DNA of 64,000 nucleotides from JAHZMA01 sp965205905 (lineage in GTDB: Bacteria; Pseudomonadota; Alphaproteobacteria; JABAAW01; JAHZMA01): contig CBDBHZ010000010.1 in assembly GCA_965205905.1 (NCBI GenBank), forward strand, positions 62,001 through 126,000, read 5' to 3'. Within the stretch, counting starts at the first letter, position 1; each line of letters opens with the position of its first letter. Position numbers and translations under genes: made by a program. The notes under the pieces were generated by a model. The model was not told where the DNA came from. It saw nothing but the letters and a program-made list of their open reading frames with translations, and did no database searches. Shown here in pieces: positions 8,119 to 16,134 of this stretch.

Positions 8119-9423
8119 TTAGTAACCCGCTTTTTTCATTTCGCGTTCTGCAGCTTTTTGAGCATTTTCCAATGCTTTTTCAACAGAAATATTACCTGCC
8201 AATGCCGACGTCATTTGTTGACCAACAGCAGTAGCAATTGTCTGAAATTCAGGAATTGTTGCAAATTGCACACCCGTATAAGGTGATGGATTTTGAGTTG
8301 AATTAGATGGGTCAGCCGATAAAATCGCTTTCAATTCAGCATCAGCAAAAACTGCTGCTTTTTTGAATTTAGAATTATCATAGGTTGATTGCCTTGTGCC
8401 AGTAGGAACAGAACCCCAACCATTTTTTGACGCAACCAATTCGATATATTTTTTAGAAGTTGCCCATTCAATGAACTTTTTAGCATCTTTAGATTGCTTG
8501 CTACCAGCAGGAATCGCTAGCGCCCATGCCCATAACCAGTTTGCACCACGATTGGTAACTGCTACTGGTGATTGTGCAAATGCAATCTTATCAGCCACTT
8601 TACTCTGTTTTGGGTCAGTTACAAAGGAAGCTGCGATTGTGGCATCAATCCACATGCCGCATTTGCCTTCGTTGATTAACGCCAAAATCTCGTTGAATGA
8701 ATTGCCACTAGAGCCCGGAGGTCCGTATTTGGTTAATAAATCAACATAAAAGCTAACGGCATGATTCCATGCTGGGCTATCAAGTGCAGGACGCCAGTTT
8801 TCATCAAACCATTGACCGCCAAATGAATTCACCATCGTTGTGATGAACGCCATGTTATCACCCCAACCGGGCTTACCACGCAAACAAATACCATAAACGC
8901 CTTTAGATTTATCCGTCATCGCGGCCGCCGCATCAGCAACATGCCCCCAAGTGGGATTATCAGGCATTTTGATGCCTGCTGCATCTAACAAATCTTTACG
9001 ATACATAATCATAGAGCTTTCACCATAAAATGGTGCTGCATATAATTTACCGTCATGGCTTAAACCGCCACGCATTGCAGGTAAAATATCGTTCACATCA
9101 TATGAACGACCAAATTTCAACTCTTCTAACCAACCACGCTTGCCCCAAATTGGTGCTTCATACATGCCGATTGTCATAATATCAAATTGACCACCTTTGG
9201 TTGCAATATCGTTGGTAACGCGTTGACGCAAAACATTTTCTTCCAAAGTAACCCATTTCACGGTAATACCGCGATTGGCTTTTTCGAATTCAGATGTTAG
9301 TTTTTGCATTTCAATCATATGACCGTTATTAACAGTCGCGATAGTAAGCTCACCTGCCGATGCAACCGATACTCCCATCACACATAGAGACACTCCCCAT
9401 GCTATTGAACGAAATAGTTTCAT
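8119..9423 (-). CDS. Polyol ABC transporter substrate-binding protein (MtlE/SmoE-like)
   Basis: 434 residues. The N-terminus is a clear Sec signal peptide (MKLFRS, hydrophobic core, cleavage after ASA near residue 23). The mature protein starts ELTIATVNNGHMIEMQKL, the usual opening of family 1 extracellular solute-binding proteins. Later blocks such as GLSHDGKLYAAPFYGESSMIMYRKDLLD, YGICLRGKPGWGDN and INEGKCGMWIDATIAA are typical of the sorbitol/mannitol-binding subgroup. It is the first gene of the operon, with AGGGAGAG as ribosome-binding site. It should capture a hexitol in the periplasm and deliver it to the permeases. The exact ligand is inferred from the dehydrogenase in the operon. Confidence 0.9.
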   Translation of the reverse strand: MKLFRSIAWGVSLCVMGVSVASAGELTIATVNNGHMIEMQKLTSEFEKANRGITVKWVTLEENVLRQRVTNDIATKGGQFDIMTIGMYEAPIWGKRGWLEELKFGRSYDVNDILPAMRGGLSHDGKLYAAPFYGESSMIMYRKDLLDAAGIKMPDNPTWGHVADAAAAMTDKSKGVYGICLRGKPGWGDNMAFITTMVNSFGGQWFDENWRPALDSPAWNHAVSFYVDLLTKYGPPGSSGNSFNEILALINEGKCGMWIDATIAASFVTDPKQSKVADKIAFAQSPVAVTNRGANWLWAWALAIPAGSKQSKDAKKFIEWATSKKYIELVASKNGWGSVPTGTRQSTYDNSKFKKAAVFADAELKAILSADPSNSTQNPSPYTGVQFATIPEFQTIATAVGQQMTSALAGNISVEKALENAQKAAEREMKKAGY

Positions 9424-9523
9424 ATCACTCTCCCTTATAAAAATGAATGATTCAAGCTATATATATAGCCATAACATGATAACAATTATGATGGCAAGAT
9501 TTCTCATACTATTTATGCAAACA

Positions 9524-9552
9524 ATTATACTTTTTTTAGGTTTAGCTGTGAA
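9524..9552 (-). promoter_or_regulatory. Predicted sigma-70 promoter of the polyol operon
   Basis: On the minus strand TTCACA (9552-9547) and TATAAT (9529-9524) are separated by exactly 17 bases, matching the consensus at 11 of 12 positions. Transcription would start near 9517, giving a leader of about 94 bases before the binding-protein ATG. The leader contains the perfect palindrome GCTATATATATAGC at 9456-9469, a possible operator or mRNA hairpin. Confidence 0.65.
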
Positions 9553-9700
9553 AAGAGACTTGCACCGCCCTCATTTTGAGAAACCGAGAATCACACACCT
9601 CCGCTAATATTAAATACAGTGAGTTGTTTACTTATGGCATCTTATTTGTTACTATAAGTGAAATGCATTAATATTATTAACTTTTATATGAGGAACGGAT

Positions 9701-10015
9701 ATGGCAAACTCTGATGTGATGCGGCTTCATCTTAAAAATTACTTAAAACATAAAAAAGCAGCGCATCATCAAGCGCGTCGTGATTATGTGACACAATATT
9801 ATCACGAATCTTTGGAAAGTTTTCCTAACACACCACGTTTTTCTAATACTGAACGTAATGCCTATAATAACGCAATGTCGCTATGGTTTTCGGTAGGTAA
9901 TTTCGTTGCTGATTGTGATGATGATGATGCCTATTATTCATTCATTGCCGATGGCATTAAATCAGGGTTTATTGATAGAGATGATATGAAGCAATTAGGG
10001 TATAATGGCGAATAA
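9701..10015 (+). CDS. Small hypothetical protein, 104 residues
   Basis: Not recognised. The protein has a basic N-terminal half rich in Lys, His and Arg (HLKNYLKHKKAAHHQARRDY) and an acidic patch ADCDDDDAYYSF near residue 70, with no signal peptide or membrane segment. A TATATGAGGAACGGAT stretch before the ATG supplies a good ribosome-binding site (GAGGA, 7 bases away). Its end overlaps the next gene by 11 bases, so the two are probably co-translated and may act together. It lies at the edge of an accessory stretch with repeats and a structured RNA. Confidence 0.65.
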   Translation: MANSDVMRLHLKNYLKHKKAAHHQARRDYVTQYYHESLESFPNTPRFSNTERNAYNNAMSLWFSVGNFVADCDDDDAYYSFIADGIKSGFIDRDDMKQLGYNGE

Positions 10016-10541
10016 AGATCATAAGAAACCTGCTGTAAAACCAAGTGAAAAACAAGAGATTATGGCTGGTGAAATACCAGAAGAGCTTTTGCAACAAATT
10101 CCACCAGAACTTAAAGAATTATTAGAAAATCCTGATATACCTGAAGATGCTAAAAAGAGGCTTGTTAGTGTTTCTTTTGAGCATCAACAAATGGTAATTC
10201 ATGGCAATCGCGTGGCTTCATCATTACCATCGGTAGAAATCATCGATAAATTACATGAACTATATCCCGTTTCTACAGAAAAAATAATAGATGATTATAT
10301 TGCAGGCAACAAGCATGAAAGGTCAAGCGAAAGGCTAGGTTTTCATTACACTTTTCTTGATAGAAATTTAATTCCTATTATAACAATTATTGCATTTACT
10401 GCTGTTTTGTTATTACGAACAGATATTGATAATATTACATTAAAATTTGTGATAGGCGGACTTGGTGGATTAGGCTTTGGATGGGTTTTATTACTTAACG
10501 CAAAATCAATATATAAATTTTTTGTCAAAGATAAAAAATAG
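10005..10541 (+). CDS. DUF2335-like membrane protein
   Basis: 178 residues. The middle section (HQQMVIHGNRVASSLPSVEI followed by LHELYPVSTEKIIDDY) resembles the DUF2335 pattern of small bacterial and phage membrane proteins: a G/S-x-LP-x-x-E-x-x block before a predicted coil. Two C-terminal hydrophobic segments follow (about residues 122-138 and 145-165), with the basic tail KSIYKFFVKDKK. The N-terminal third is rich in Pro, Glu and Lys and has an IPEELLQQIPPELKELLENP repeat-like segment. DUF2335 proteins have been compared with holins but have no proven function. The start is the ATG in the sequence TATAATGGCG that overlaps the previous gene. Confidence 0.65.
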   Translation: MANKDHKKPAVKPSEKQEIMAGEIPEELLQQIPPELKELLENPDIPEDAKKRLVSVSFEHQQMVIHGNRVASSLPSVEIIDKLHELYPVSTEKIIDDYIAGNKHERSSERLGFHYTFLDRNLIPIITIIAFTAVLLLRTDIDNITLKFVIGGLGGLGFGWVLLLNAKSIYKFFVKDKK

Positions 10542-10558
10542 ATTTTATTTTAAAATCT
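10540..10558 (+). terminator. Short hairpin at the end of the DUF2335-like gene
   Basis: AGATTTTA and TAAAATCT form a perfect 8-base-pair stem with a TTT loop overlapping the stop codon. The following sequence (CTCTTCTCC) is pyrimidine-rich but lacks a real T-run, so termination here is only possible, not certain. Confidence 0.35.
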
Positions 10559-10574
10559 CTCTTCTCCGTTAATA

Positions 10575-10895
10575 TTTAGTAACCGAAACTCACACCTCCT
10601 TCAGTGTTAAGCAACAGCGGGGGGTTGTTAAGAAGCACTCGATGCCAGTGTTGAGTATAGCGGGGATTGTTAAAACACGCACTGCCCTCGTATTTAAACA
10701 CAGCGGTGGGGGGTATGGGTGAGGGTTGCCCGCCATTGGTACAAGGGCAAAACGAACATCGCGTGGCGGTTGTCCTACGGACATAACCGCCAAAGCGTAT
10801 GTCGCAAAGCCCCCCATATATAATGCAAAGCAAAACGCACCTCCGCCAATGCTGACGAATCTTGCAACGCACTCCGCTCTTGTGCTACACACCTC
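10575..10895 (+). repeat. Interspersed repeat island A
   Basis: A non-coding island built from modules found at four other places in this window. It has GATGCCAGTGTTGAGTATAG next to a run of G, and a core at 10703-10824 running from GCGGTGGGGGG to CCCCCCATATATAATG with an internal hairpin around GTCCTACGGAC. The module TGCTGACGAATCTTG is at about 10851. The core is an inverted copy of the core of island B (11786-11940); one stretch of about 37 bases differs at only a few positions. Apparent 98-100 residue frames on the minus strand are repeat sequence, not genes. Confidence 0.75.
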
Positions 10896-10896
10896 T

Positions 10897-10931
10897 AAAA
10901 AAACACCCCTGATCAGAAATGATAAGGGGTG
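10897..10931 (-). terminator. Strong minus-strand terminator behind the structured RNA
   Basis: On the minus strand CACCCCTTATCA and TGATCAGGGGTG pair over 12 positions with one mismatch around a TTTC loop, followed directly by seven T. It lies about 80 bases beyond the RNA's own terminator, so it acts as a backup stop and insulates island A. Confidence 0.75.
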
Positions 10932-11007
10932 AGTGCATCGCGCCGTTTTTTTATATCAGCGGTTTTGAACCAAATAAGCGTTTTATCAATACCGTTATGG
11001 CATCAAC

Positions 11008-11246
11008 AAAAAAGCTACTAGAAAGACTCTAGTAGCTGGGAATTAGTAACCGCTCATATAGAAAAAAGCGGCGCGATACTTTTTAGCATCGGAACGCTTG
11101 GACATATAGCACCGCTTCCCAGCTAAGCTGAAAAGGGTGCATCTTTAACGCATAAATGTTAAGAGAATGCGTCAAATATCGGTTGATGCAACCGTTCTAT
11201 ATGGTAAGAGGTTACTAAGCCCCACGCTCGAAACTTTTCAAACGAT
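11008..11246 (-). ncRNA. Predicted structured non-coding RNA of unknown class, about 239 nt
   Basis: Between a consensus promoter and a rho-independent terminator the minus strand folds into a closed multibranch structure. The closing stem joins 11210-11224 to 11037-11051 (15 positions, 13 paired plus one wobble) and continues as 11197-11203 with 11055-11061 (7 pairs). Inside it are four hairpins: 11180-11194 (5 pairs), 11148-11172 (6 pairs), 11109-11140 (GCACC/GGTGC plus a 9-pair upper stem) and 11074-11091 (7 pairs). G-U pairs occur only in the minus reading. The terminator is AGCTACTAGA/TCTAGTAGCT at 11013-11037 followed by T6. It does not match the tmRNA, RNase P or SRP motifs I know. A 20-codon frame starting MSKRSDAKKYR lies inside the fold and is probably incidental. 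Confidence 0.72.
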
Positions 11247-11252
11247 GGAGTT

Positions 11253-11282
11253 ATTATATAAGGTGCGGGAGAGAAATGCAAG
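11253..11282 (-). promoter_or_regulatory. Promoter of the structured RNA
   Basis: On the minus strand TTGCAT (11282-11277), a 17-base spacer and a perfect TATAAT (11258-11253). Transcription would begin near 11246. The promoter lies just after the stop of the DUF2513-like gene, so the RNA has its own transcription start. Confidence 0.75.
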
Positions 11283-11304
11283 GGGTATCTTCACGATGTG
11301 AAAA

Positions 11305-11667
11305 TCAGGAGATTAGACTGCCAATTACTGCAATTTGTATAAACTTTTTAATAGCGCTTTTGCCAACACCCAATGCCCCATCTTTTAACTTTTTCCAATT
11401 ATTCGTATCATTACGCATAGCATCTAACACACGATGCCCTTCTGCTGTTAAACCAGAATATTTAATCTCTTGTGCTATTTTATTCTTTTTATGATAAGTG
11501 GTCGTAACTTCACCCTTTATCAAATTAATATCTGTAGTTAATAAGTGGTAATGATATGCTTCTTCATCAAATCGTTCGCCTCCACAAATATATTTTTCAC
11601 TAAAACCATCGCATTCTTGTTCTACGTGTTCCAAAATTTCTTTAATTAAATCGTAATCTAATTTCAT
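11305..11667 (-). CDS. DUF2513-like protein
   Basis: 120 residues from the ATG at 11667, preceded by AAAGGAC at a good distance; the frame extends 6 codons upstream only to a TTG. The N-terminus MKLDYDLIKEILEHVEQ and the C-terminal part YSGLTAEGHRVLDAMRNDTNNWKKLK match the layout of DUF2513, a small winged-helix-like family found on prophages and mobile regions (initial helix, then LTxxGHxFLDxIRN). The function is unknown; DNA binding is plausible. It lies between the structured RNA and island B, within the segment framed by inverted repeats. The last residues AIKKFIQIAVIGSLIS are hydrophobic. Confidence 0.75.
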   Translation of the reverse strand: MKLDYDLIKEILEHVEQECDGFSEKYICGGERFDEEAYHYHLLTTDINLIKGEVTTTYHKKNKIAQEIKYSGLTAEGHRVLDAMRNDTNNWKKLKDGALGVGKSAIKKFIQIAVIGSLIS

Positions 11668-11727
11668 TTTATTGTCCTTTATCAAAGTTTCTCACTTATC
11701 TATAGTAGCATATTGGTTGATTAATAA

Positions 11728-12050
11728 AAAGGGCGGTGCGTTTTGTTAGATTCGTCAACACTAACATCTAGCGTGTCTCATCACATTATTATATGGGGGG
11801 CTTTGCGGAGTCGTTTTATGTATCAAGGGGGGTGCGAACGCGCTTTATCGGTCGCGGACTTACGTCCGCTCCCTTGCGCTTTCGGTTTGCCCTTGTACCG
11901 ATGGCGGGCAAACCTCACCCTTGATAATCCCCCCGCTGTACCAAATACTATCGATGGCGTGTTTCTCGGTTACTCAATATAAAAATCGCGTTTGCCTCAA
12001 TAATCCCCCCACCGCTGTTACTCAATACTAAAGCCGAGAAAGTTTCACTC
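11728..12050 (-). repeat. Interspersed repeat island B (inverted relative to A)
   Basis: Contains the reverse complement of the island A core at 11786-11940, starting TATATGGGGGGCTTTGCG and ending CCCCCCGCTGTA. The internal hairpin is GCGGACTTACGTCCGC, the same shape as in A with a different tip. A GATTCGTCAACACTAA module lies near 11750. Islands A and B face each other across the RNA and the DUF2513-like gene. No coding potential is supported. Confidence 0.75.
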
Positions 12051-12132
12051 TAACCAATATTTTTTTATCATAATAATATACTATATTTTTTAAGGTGGTA
12101 ATAGCATCAAGAATTTGCTAGACTTTAAAATT

Positions 12133-13611
12133 ATGGTTTCTCGCATTATTCCTGTTGATATTTTTGACCTCGTTATTTTTGGCGCGACTGGCGACCTTGC
12201 CATGCGTAAAATTTTCCCCGCTCTATATCACCGCTTCATTGCTCAGCAAATGCCACCTGATGCTCGGATTATCGGGGTTGCGCGTTCTGATGTTACGCAA
12301 GAAGAATTTGTTAAATCGGTGCAAGATAACCTGATAAAATTCTGCCCGAAATCAGTGAAGCAAGATGATAATCTTCAAAACTTCCTCAACACGATTCACT
12401 ATATCAGCATTGATGTGCATGGCGATAAGGGCTGGGCGTTGTTAGAACAAGCCATGCGCGAAGATGATAATCCAGAAAACGATATTGTGCAGGCATTTTA
12501 TCTTTCGGTGAATCCCTCTTTATTTGGCATCATTGCCGCAAAATTGAAACAGCATCATATTGCCAACACGCAAAGCAGGATTATTATTGAAAAACCATTC
12601 GGCACTGATGCTGATTCTGCCAAAGCACTTAATGCCGCGTTACGCCAGAATTTTTCCGAAACACAAATATACCGTATTGACCATTATCTTGGCAAAGAAA
12701 CCGTGCAGAATTTAATGGTATTGCGCTTTGCCAATGCGCTTTGGGAACCGTTATGGAATGCCACCCATATCGACCATGTGCAGATTACCGTTGCCGAAAA
12801 TATTGGCGTTGAGGGGCGGGGCGAATATTACGATAAATCGGGCGCAATTCGTGATATGGTGCAGAATCACTTGATGCAGTTATTGTGCCTTACCGCGATG
12901 GAGCCACCATCACGCTTTCACCCCGATGCGGTGCGGAACGAAAAAGTGAAAGTGATTCAGGCGTTAGAGCCTGTGGCACAAAGCGATATTGTGCGTGGGC
13001 AATATAATGGCACTGATGGTGGCAATGAAGGTGATAACTATCACGACCATGTTAATAATCCTGATAGCATGACTGAAAGCTATATCGCAATGAAGGTGAC
13101 TATCGGGAATTGGCGGTGGGCTGGCACGCCGTTTTATCTTCGCACGGGTAAAAAATTGAAGAGCCGTTGCTCTGAAATCGCGATTATTTTTCGCGAACCG
13201 CCGCATATGATTTTTCCAAAATCAAGCCATCAGCGCGCCAATTCATTGATTATCCGCTTGCAACCGAACGAGAAAATTGATTTACACACAATGGCGAAAG
13301 AAGCAGGATTGGGCGGTATGCGCCTGACTGAAGCTGTGCTTAATATGAATTTTCAAGATACCGTTACCAACCCACTTGATGCCCAAGATGCCTATGAAAG
13401 ACTGATAATGGATGTGATACGTGGCTCGCAAACCTTATTCATGCGTGATGATGAAGTGGAAGCAGCATGGGAGTGGATTGACCCGCTGATTGATGGTTGG
13501 AAAAAGGAAAATCATCGCCCGATACCTTACGAGGCAGGCAGTGCAGGACCTGAAGATGCTTTGATGCTCATGCACCGCGATGGGCGCAGATGGCAAGAAA
13601 TTGAGCCTTAA
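12133..13611 (+). CDS. zwf: Glucose-6-phosphate 1-dehydrogenase
   Basis: 492 residues from the ATG at 12133, the usual G6PDH length; an in-frame TTG at 12115 is a possible alternative start and neither has a strong ribosome-binding site. FGATGDLAMRK near residue 14 is the coenzyme-binding fingerprint, EKPFGTD near 154 is the conserved EKPxG block, and RIDHYLGKE near 186 is the active-site signature with the catalytic His. The enzyme oxidises G6P to 6-phosphogluconolactone with NAD(P)+. It is the first gene of a five-gene run (zwf-pgl-edd-eda-pgi) with overlaps or gaps of a few bases. Confidence 0.97.
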   Translation: MVSRIIPVDIFDLVIFGATGDLAMRKIFPALYHRFIAQQMPPDARIIGVARSDVTQEEFVKSVQDNLIKFCPKSVKQDDNLQNFLNTIHYISIDVHGDKGWALLEQAMREDDNPENDIVQAFYLSVNPSLFGIIAAKLKQHHIANTQSRIIIEKPFGTDADSAKALNAALRQNFSETQIYRIDHYLGKETVQNLMVLRFANALWEPLWNATHIDHVQITVAENIGVEGRGEYYDKSGAIRDMVQNHLMQLLCLTAMEPPSRFHPDAVRNEKVKVIQALEPVAQSDIVRGQYNGTDGGNEGDNYHDHVNNPDSMTESYIAMKVTIGNWRWAGTPFYLRTGKKLKSRCSEIAIIFREPPHMIFPKSSHQRANSLIIRLQPNEKIDLHTMAKEAGLGGMRLTEAVLNMNFQDTVTNPLDAQDAYERLIMDVIRGSQTLFMRDDEVEAAWEWIDPLIDGWKKENHRPIPYEAGSAGPEDALMLMHRDGRRWQEIEP

Positions 13612-13612
13612 T

Positions 13613-14296
13613 ATGCAAAACTTTATTGAATATCGTAACGCACAAAATCAGGCGGATAGCTTGGCGCAAATAATTGCTGAACAGATAGCTAATGTCGCAT
13701 CACAAAAACCGCAAGTCAATATGGCAGTGGCAGGTGGCACAACCCCGAAACTGTTTTTTCAATCGCTCCTCACTCAAAATATCTTTTGGCAAAATATATC
13801 GCTCACCCCCACTGATGAGCGTTTCGTTGCCGCTGATGATGAGCGTTCTAACAGTTTGATGCTACGAAATGCCTTTGCTGATCATAGAGATGCTTGTGCC
13901 AGTATCGTCGCATGGCAGGCGCAAGATAATATCGCAGAGACTGCCAGCGCATTATCGCATCAAATCAAAAAGATGCTACCACTAGATATTTGCGTGTTAG
14001 GCATGGGGGCTGATATGCACATTGCCAGTCTGTTTCCCAATGGTGATAATTTACAAAGCGCGCTTGCTAGTGATAGTGAGGCGATTATCATGCCAATGAA
14101 TTTGCCCACATTATCTGAACCGCGCCTTACATTTACCGCAAATATTCTAAACCAAGCGACATATCTGCATTTGCTTATGAAAGGAGCTGATAAAAAACAG
14201 GCTTTTATGAATGCCCAAACGATAGAATCCGCGCTTGATGCGCCCGTGAAAATTATCTGCAATCACCCTAATTTTAAGATTCACTATACGGATTAA
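13613..14296 (+). CDS. pgl: 6-phosphogluconolactonase
   Basis: 227 residues, starting at the ATG one base after the zwf stop; the open frame upstream overlaps zwf and is not needed. Family blocks are VAGGTTPKLFF near residue 38, LTPTDERFVAADDERSN near 63 and CVLGMGADMHIASLFP near 127. The last normally reads GxGxDGHTASLFP, and here the DG before the His is DM. It hydrolyses 6-phosphogluconolactone from Zwf. Encoded between zwf and edd, with a 2-base gap to edd. Confidence 0.95.
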   Translation: MQNFIEYRNAQNQADSLAQIIAEQIANVASQKPQVNMAVAGGTTPKLFFQSLLTQNIFWQNISLTPTDERFVAADDERSNSLMLRNAFADHRDACASIVAWQAQDNIAETASALSHQIKKMLPLDICVLGMGADMHIASLFPNGDNLQSALASDSEAIIMPMNLPTLSEPRLTFTANILNQATYLHLLMKGADKKQAFMNAQTIESALDAPVKIICNHPNFKIHYTD

Positions 14297-14298
14297 TC

Positions 14299-16134
14299 AT
14301 GCCCCAACTGAACGACACCATCAAACGCGTTACCGACCGCATCATCGAACGCAGTCAGCCAACCCGTCAAGCATATCTCAAAAATATGCAAAAGGCCAAA
14401 AGCAAAGGCGTTGCGCGTGGGCAACTTTCATGTAGCGGATTGGCACATGCTTGCGCGGCAATGGGTGATGATAAAGAAAATTTAGCGCAAACCAACAATG
14501 GCAATCTGGCAATCGTTTCTGCCTATAATGATATGCTTTCGGCGCATCAACCATTTGCGCGCTTCCCCGATTTAATCAAAGATGCGGTGCGTGAGATTGG
14601 TGGCACTGCCCAATTTGCCGGCGGTGTGCCTGCCATGTGTGATGGCGTAACGCAAGGCGAGGCAGGCATGGAATTAAGTCTGTTTTCGCGTGATGTGATT
14701 GCGTTAGCGACTGCTGTGGCATTAAGTCATCAAACTTTTGATGCGGCGGTGTTTCTTGGCGTCTGCGATAAAATCGTACCAGGATTAGTGATTGCCGCCC
14801 AAACTTTCGGACATTTGCCGATAATTTTCTTGCCAGCAGGCCCTATGGTCAGCGGTTTGGCAAATGATGAGAAAGCCAAAATCAGGCAAAAATTCGCAAC
14901 TGGCGATATTGATAGGACAGCATTATTAGAAGCCGAAATGGCAGCCTATCACGCCCCCGGCACTTGCACTTTTTACGGCACGGCAAATACAAATCAAATG
15001 CTGATGGAATTTATGGGCTTGCATCTGGCAGGGGCTAGTTTTGTTACCCCTAACACTGAATTACGCGATGCCCTCACCAAAGAGGGGGCGAAACGTGCCT
15101 TACAATTAAGCGCGTTAGGCGCTGATTACACGCCTGTGTGCGATATTCTTGATGAGCGCGCTTTTGTAAATGGCATGGTTGGGCTGAATGCTACTGGCGG
15201 TTCTACCAATTTGCTGATTCATCTGATTGCAATGGCGGCCGCAGGTGGTATTGTGCTAGATTTACAAGATTTTTCTGATATTTCCGATGTAACGCCGTTA
15301 CTCACCCGTATTTACCCCAATGGCATTGCCGATGTGAATCATTTTCATGCCGCAGGCGGCTTAGGCTTTGTGATTGGTGAATTATTGCAGGCGGGCTTAT
15401 TGCATGATGATACGCAAACGGTGGCAGGGCAAGGGCTTGAACATTACACGCAAGAGCCTTATTATATCGATGGTAAATTAGCGTGGCGGGCAGGCACGCA
15501 AACAAGCCTGAATCATGATATTATCCGCCACTATGCCAACCCGTTTCAAGCCAATGGTGGCTTAAAGAAATTAAGCGGTAATCTTGGCACGGCGATTGTG
15601 AAGAAATCCGCAGTTGCATCACAATATCACCACATACAAGCGCCCGTGCGGGTGTTTAACAATCAGCATGATGTTAAAAAAGCGTTTGAAGCAGGTGAGT
15701 TGGTTGATGATGTGATTATCGTTGTGCGGTTTCAAGGGCCAAAAGCCAATGGTATGCCCGAATTACACAGCCTAACGCCACTCTTATCGGCAATGCAATC
15801 GGCAGGGCAGAAGGTGGCATTGGTAACAGATGGTAGAATGTCGGGGGCATCGGGCAAGGTATTATCGGCAATTCATGTTAGCCCAGAAGCGTTAGAAGGT
15901 GGCGCAATTTCCAAATTGCAAGATGGTGATATTTTGAATATTGATGCCGTCAATGGTGTGATTGAGATTGTAACTGATGGGGTGCTTAAGCGCGAGGCGG
16001 TTCGCGTTAATTTAGATGACAATCAGACTGGCACGGGACGCGAATTATTCAAAATCTTCCGTGATAATGTCAGCGATGTAACCAAAGGTGCGAGTATTTT
16101 TAACAATGGTATCTTTAGCAAGGGTATTTTTTAA
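14299..16134 (+). CDS. edd: Phosphogluconate dehydratase
   Basis: 611 residues, the standard Edd length. The IlvD/Edd family is recognised from LAIVSAYNDMLSAHQPF, GGVPAMCDGVTQG, the VFLGVCDKIVPG and CTFYGTANTNQM cysteines (iron-sulphur cluster ligands), NATGGSTNLLIHLIA and TDGRMSGASGKVLSAIHVSPEA. It dehydrates 6-phosphogluconate to KDPG, the committing step of the Entner-Doudoroff pathway. Its TAA overlaps the ATG of eda (TAATG). It is distinct from the second dehydratase of this superfamily at 44187-45977, which is closer to the sugar-acid dehydratases. Confidence 0.97.
   Translation: MPQLNDTIKRVTDRIIERSQPTRQAYLKNMQKAKSKGVARGQLSCSGLAHACAAMGDDKENLAQTNNGNLAIVSAYNDMLSAHQPFARFPDLIKDAVREIGGTAQFAGGVPAMCDGVTQGEAGMELSLFSRDVIALATAVALSHQTFDAAVFLGVCDKIVPGLVIAAQTFGHLPIIFLPAGPMVSGLANDEKAKIRQKFATGDIDRTALLEAEMAAYHAPGTCTFYGTANTNQMLMEFMGLHLAGASFVTPNTELRDALTKEGAKRALQLSALGADYTPVCDILDERAFVNGMVGLNATGGSTNLLIHLIAMAAAGGIVLDLQDFSDISDVTPLLTRIYPNGIADVNHFHAAGGLGFVIGELLQAGLLHDDTQTVAGQGLEHYTQEPYYIDGKLAWRAGTQTSLNHDIIRHYANPFQANGGLKKLSGNLGTAIVKKSAVASQYHHIQAPVRVFNNQHDVKKAFEAGELVDDVIIVVRFQGPKANGMPELHSLTPLLSAMQSAGQKVALVTDGRMSGASGKVLSAIHVSPEALEGGAISKLQDGDILNIDAVNGVIEIVTDGVLKREAVRVNLDDNQTGTGRELFKIFRDNVSDVTKGASIFNNGIFSKGIF

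Noticed and set aside
10576..10892. Minus-strand reading frames of about 100 residues in island A
   Set aside because: They follow the repeat modules, are full of Pro, Cys and Gly from C/G runs, and overlap the terminator of the structured RNA; no ribosome-binding site.
11041..11107. A 20-residue peptide gene (MSKRSDAKKYR...) on the minus strand
   Set aside because: It lies entirely inside paired regions of the predicted RNA and has only a weak ribosome-binding site; kept only as a remark.
11004..11290. tmRNA, RNase P RNA, SRP RNA or 6S RNA
   Set aside because: No tRNA-like ends or tag frame ending in Ala-Ala, no RNase P or SRP core motifs, and the multibranch shape does not fit 6S.
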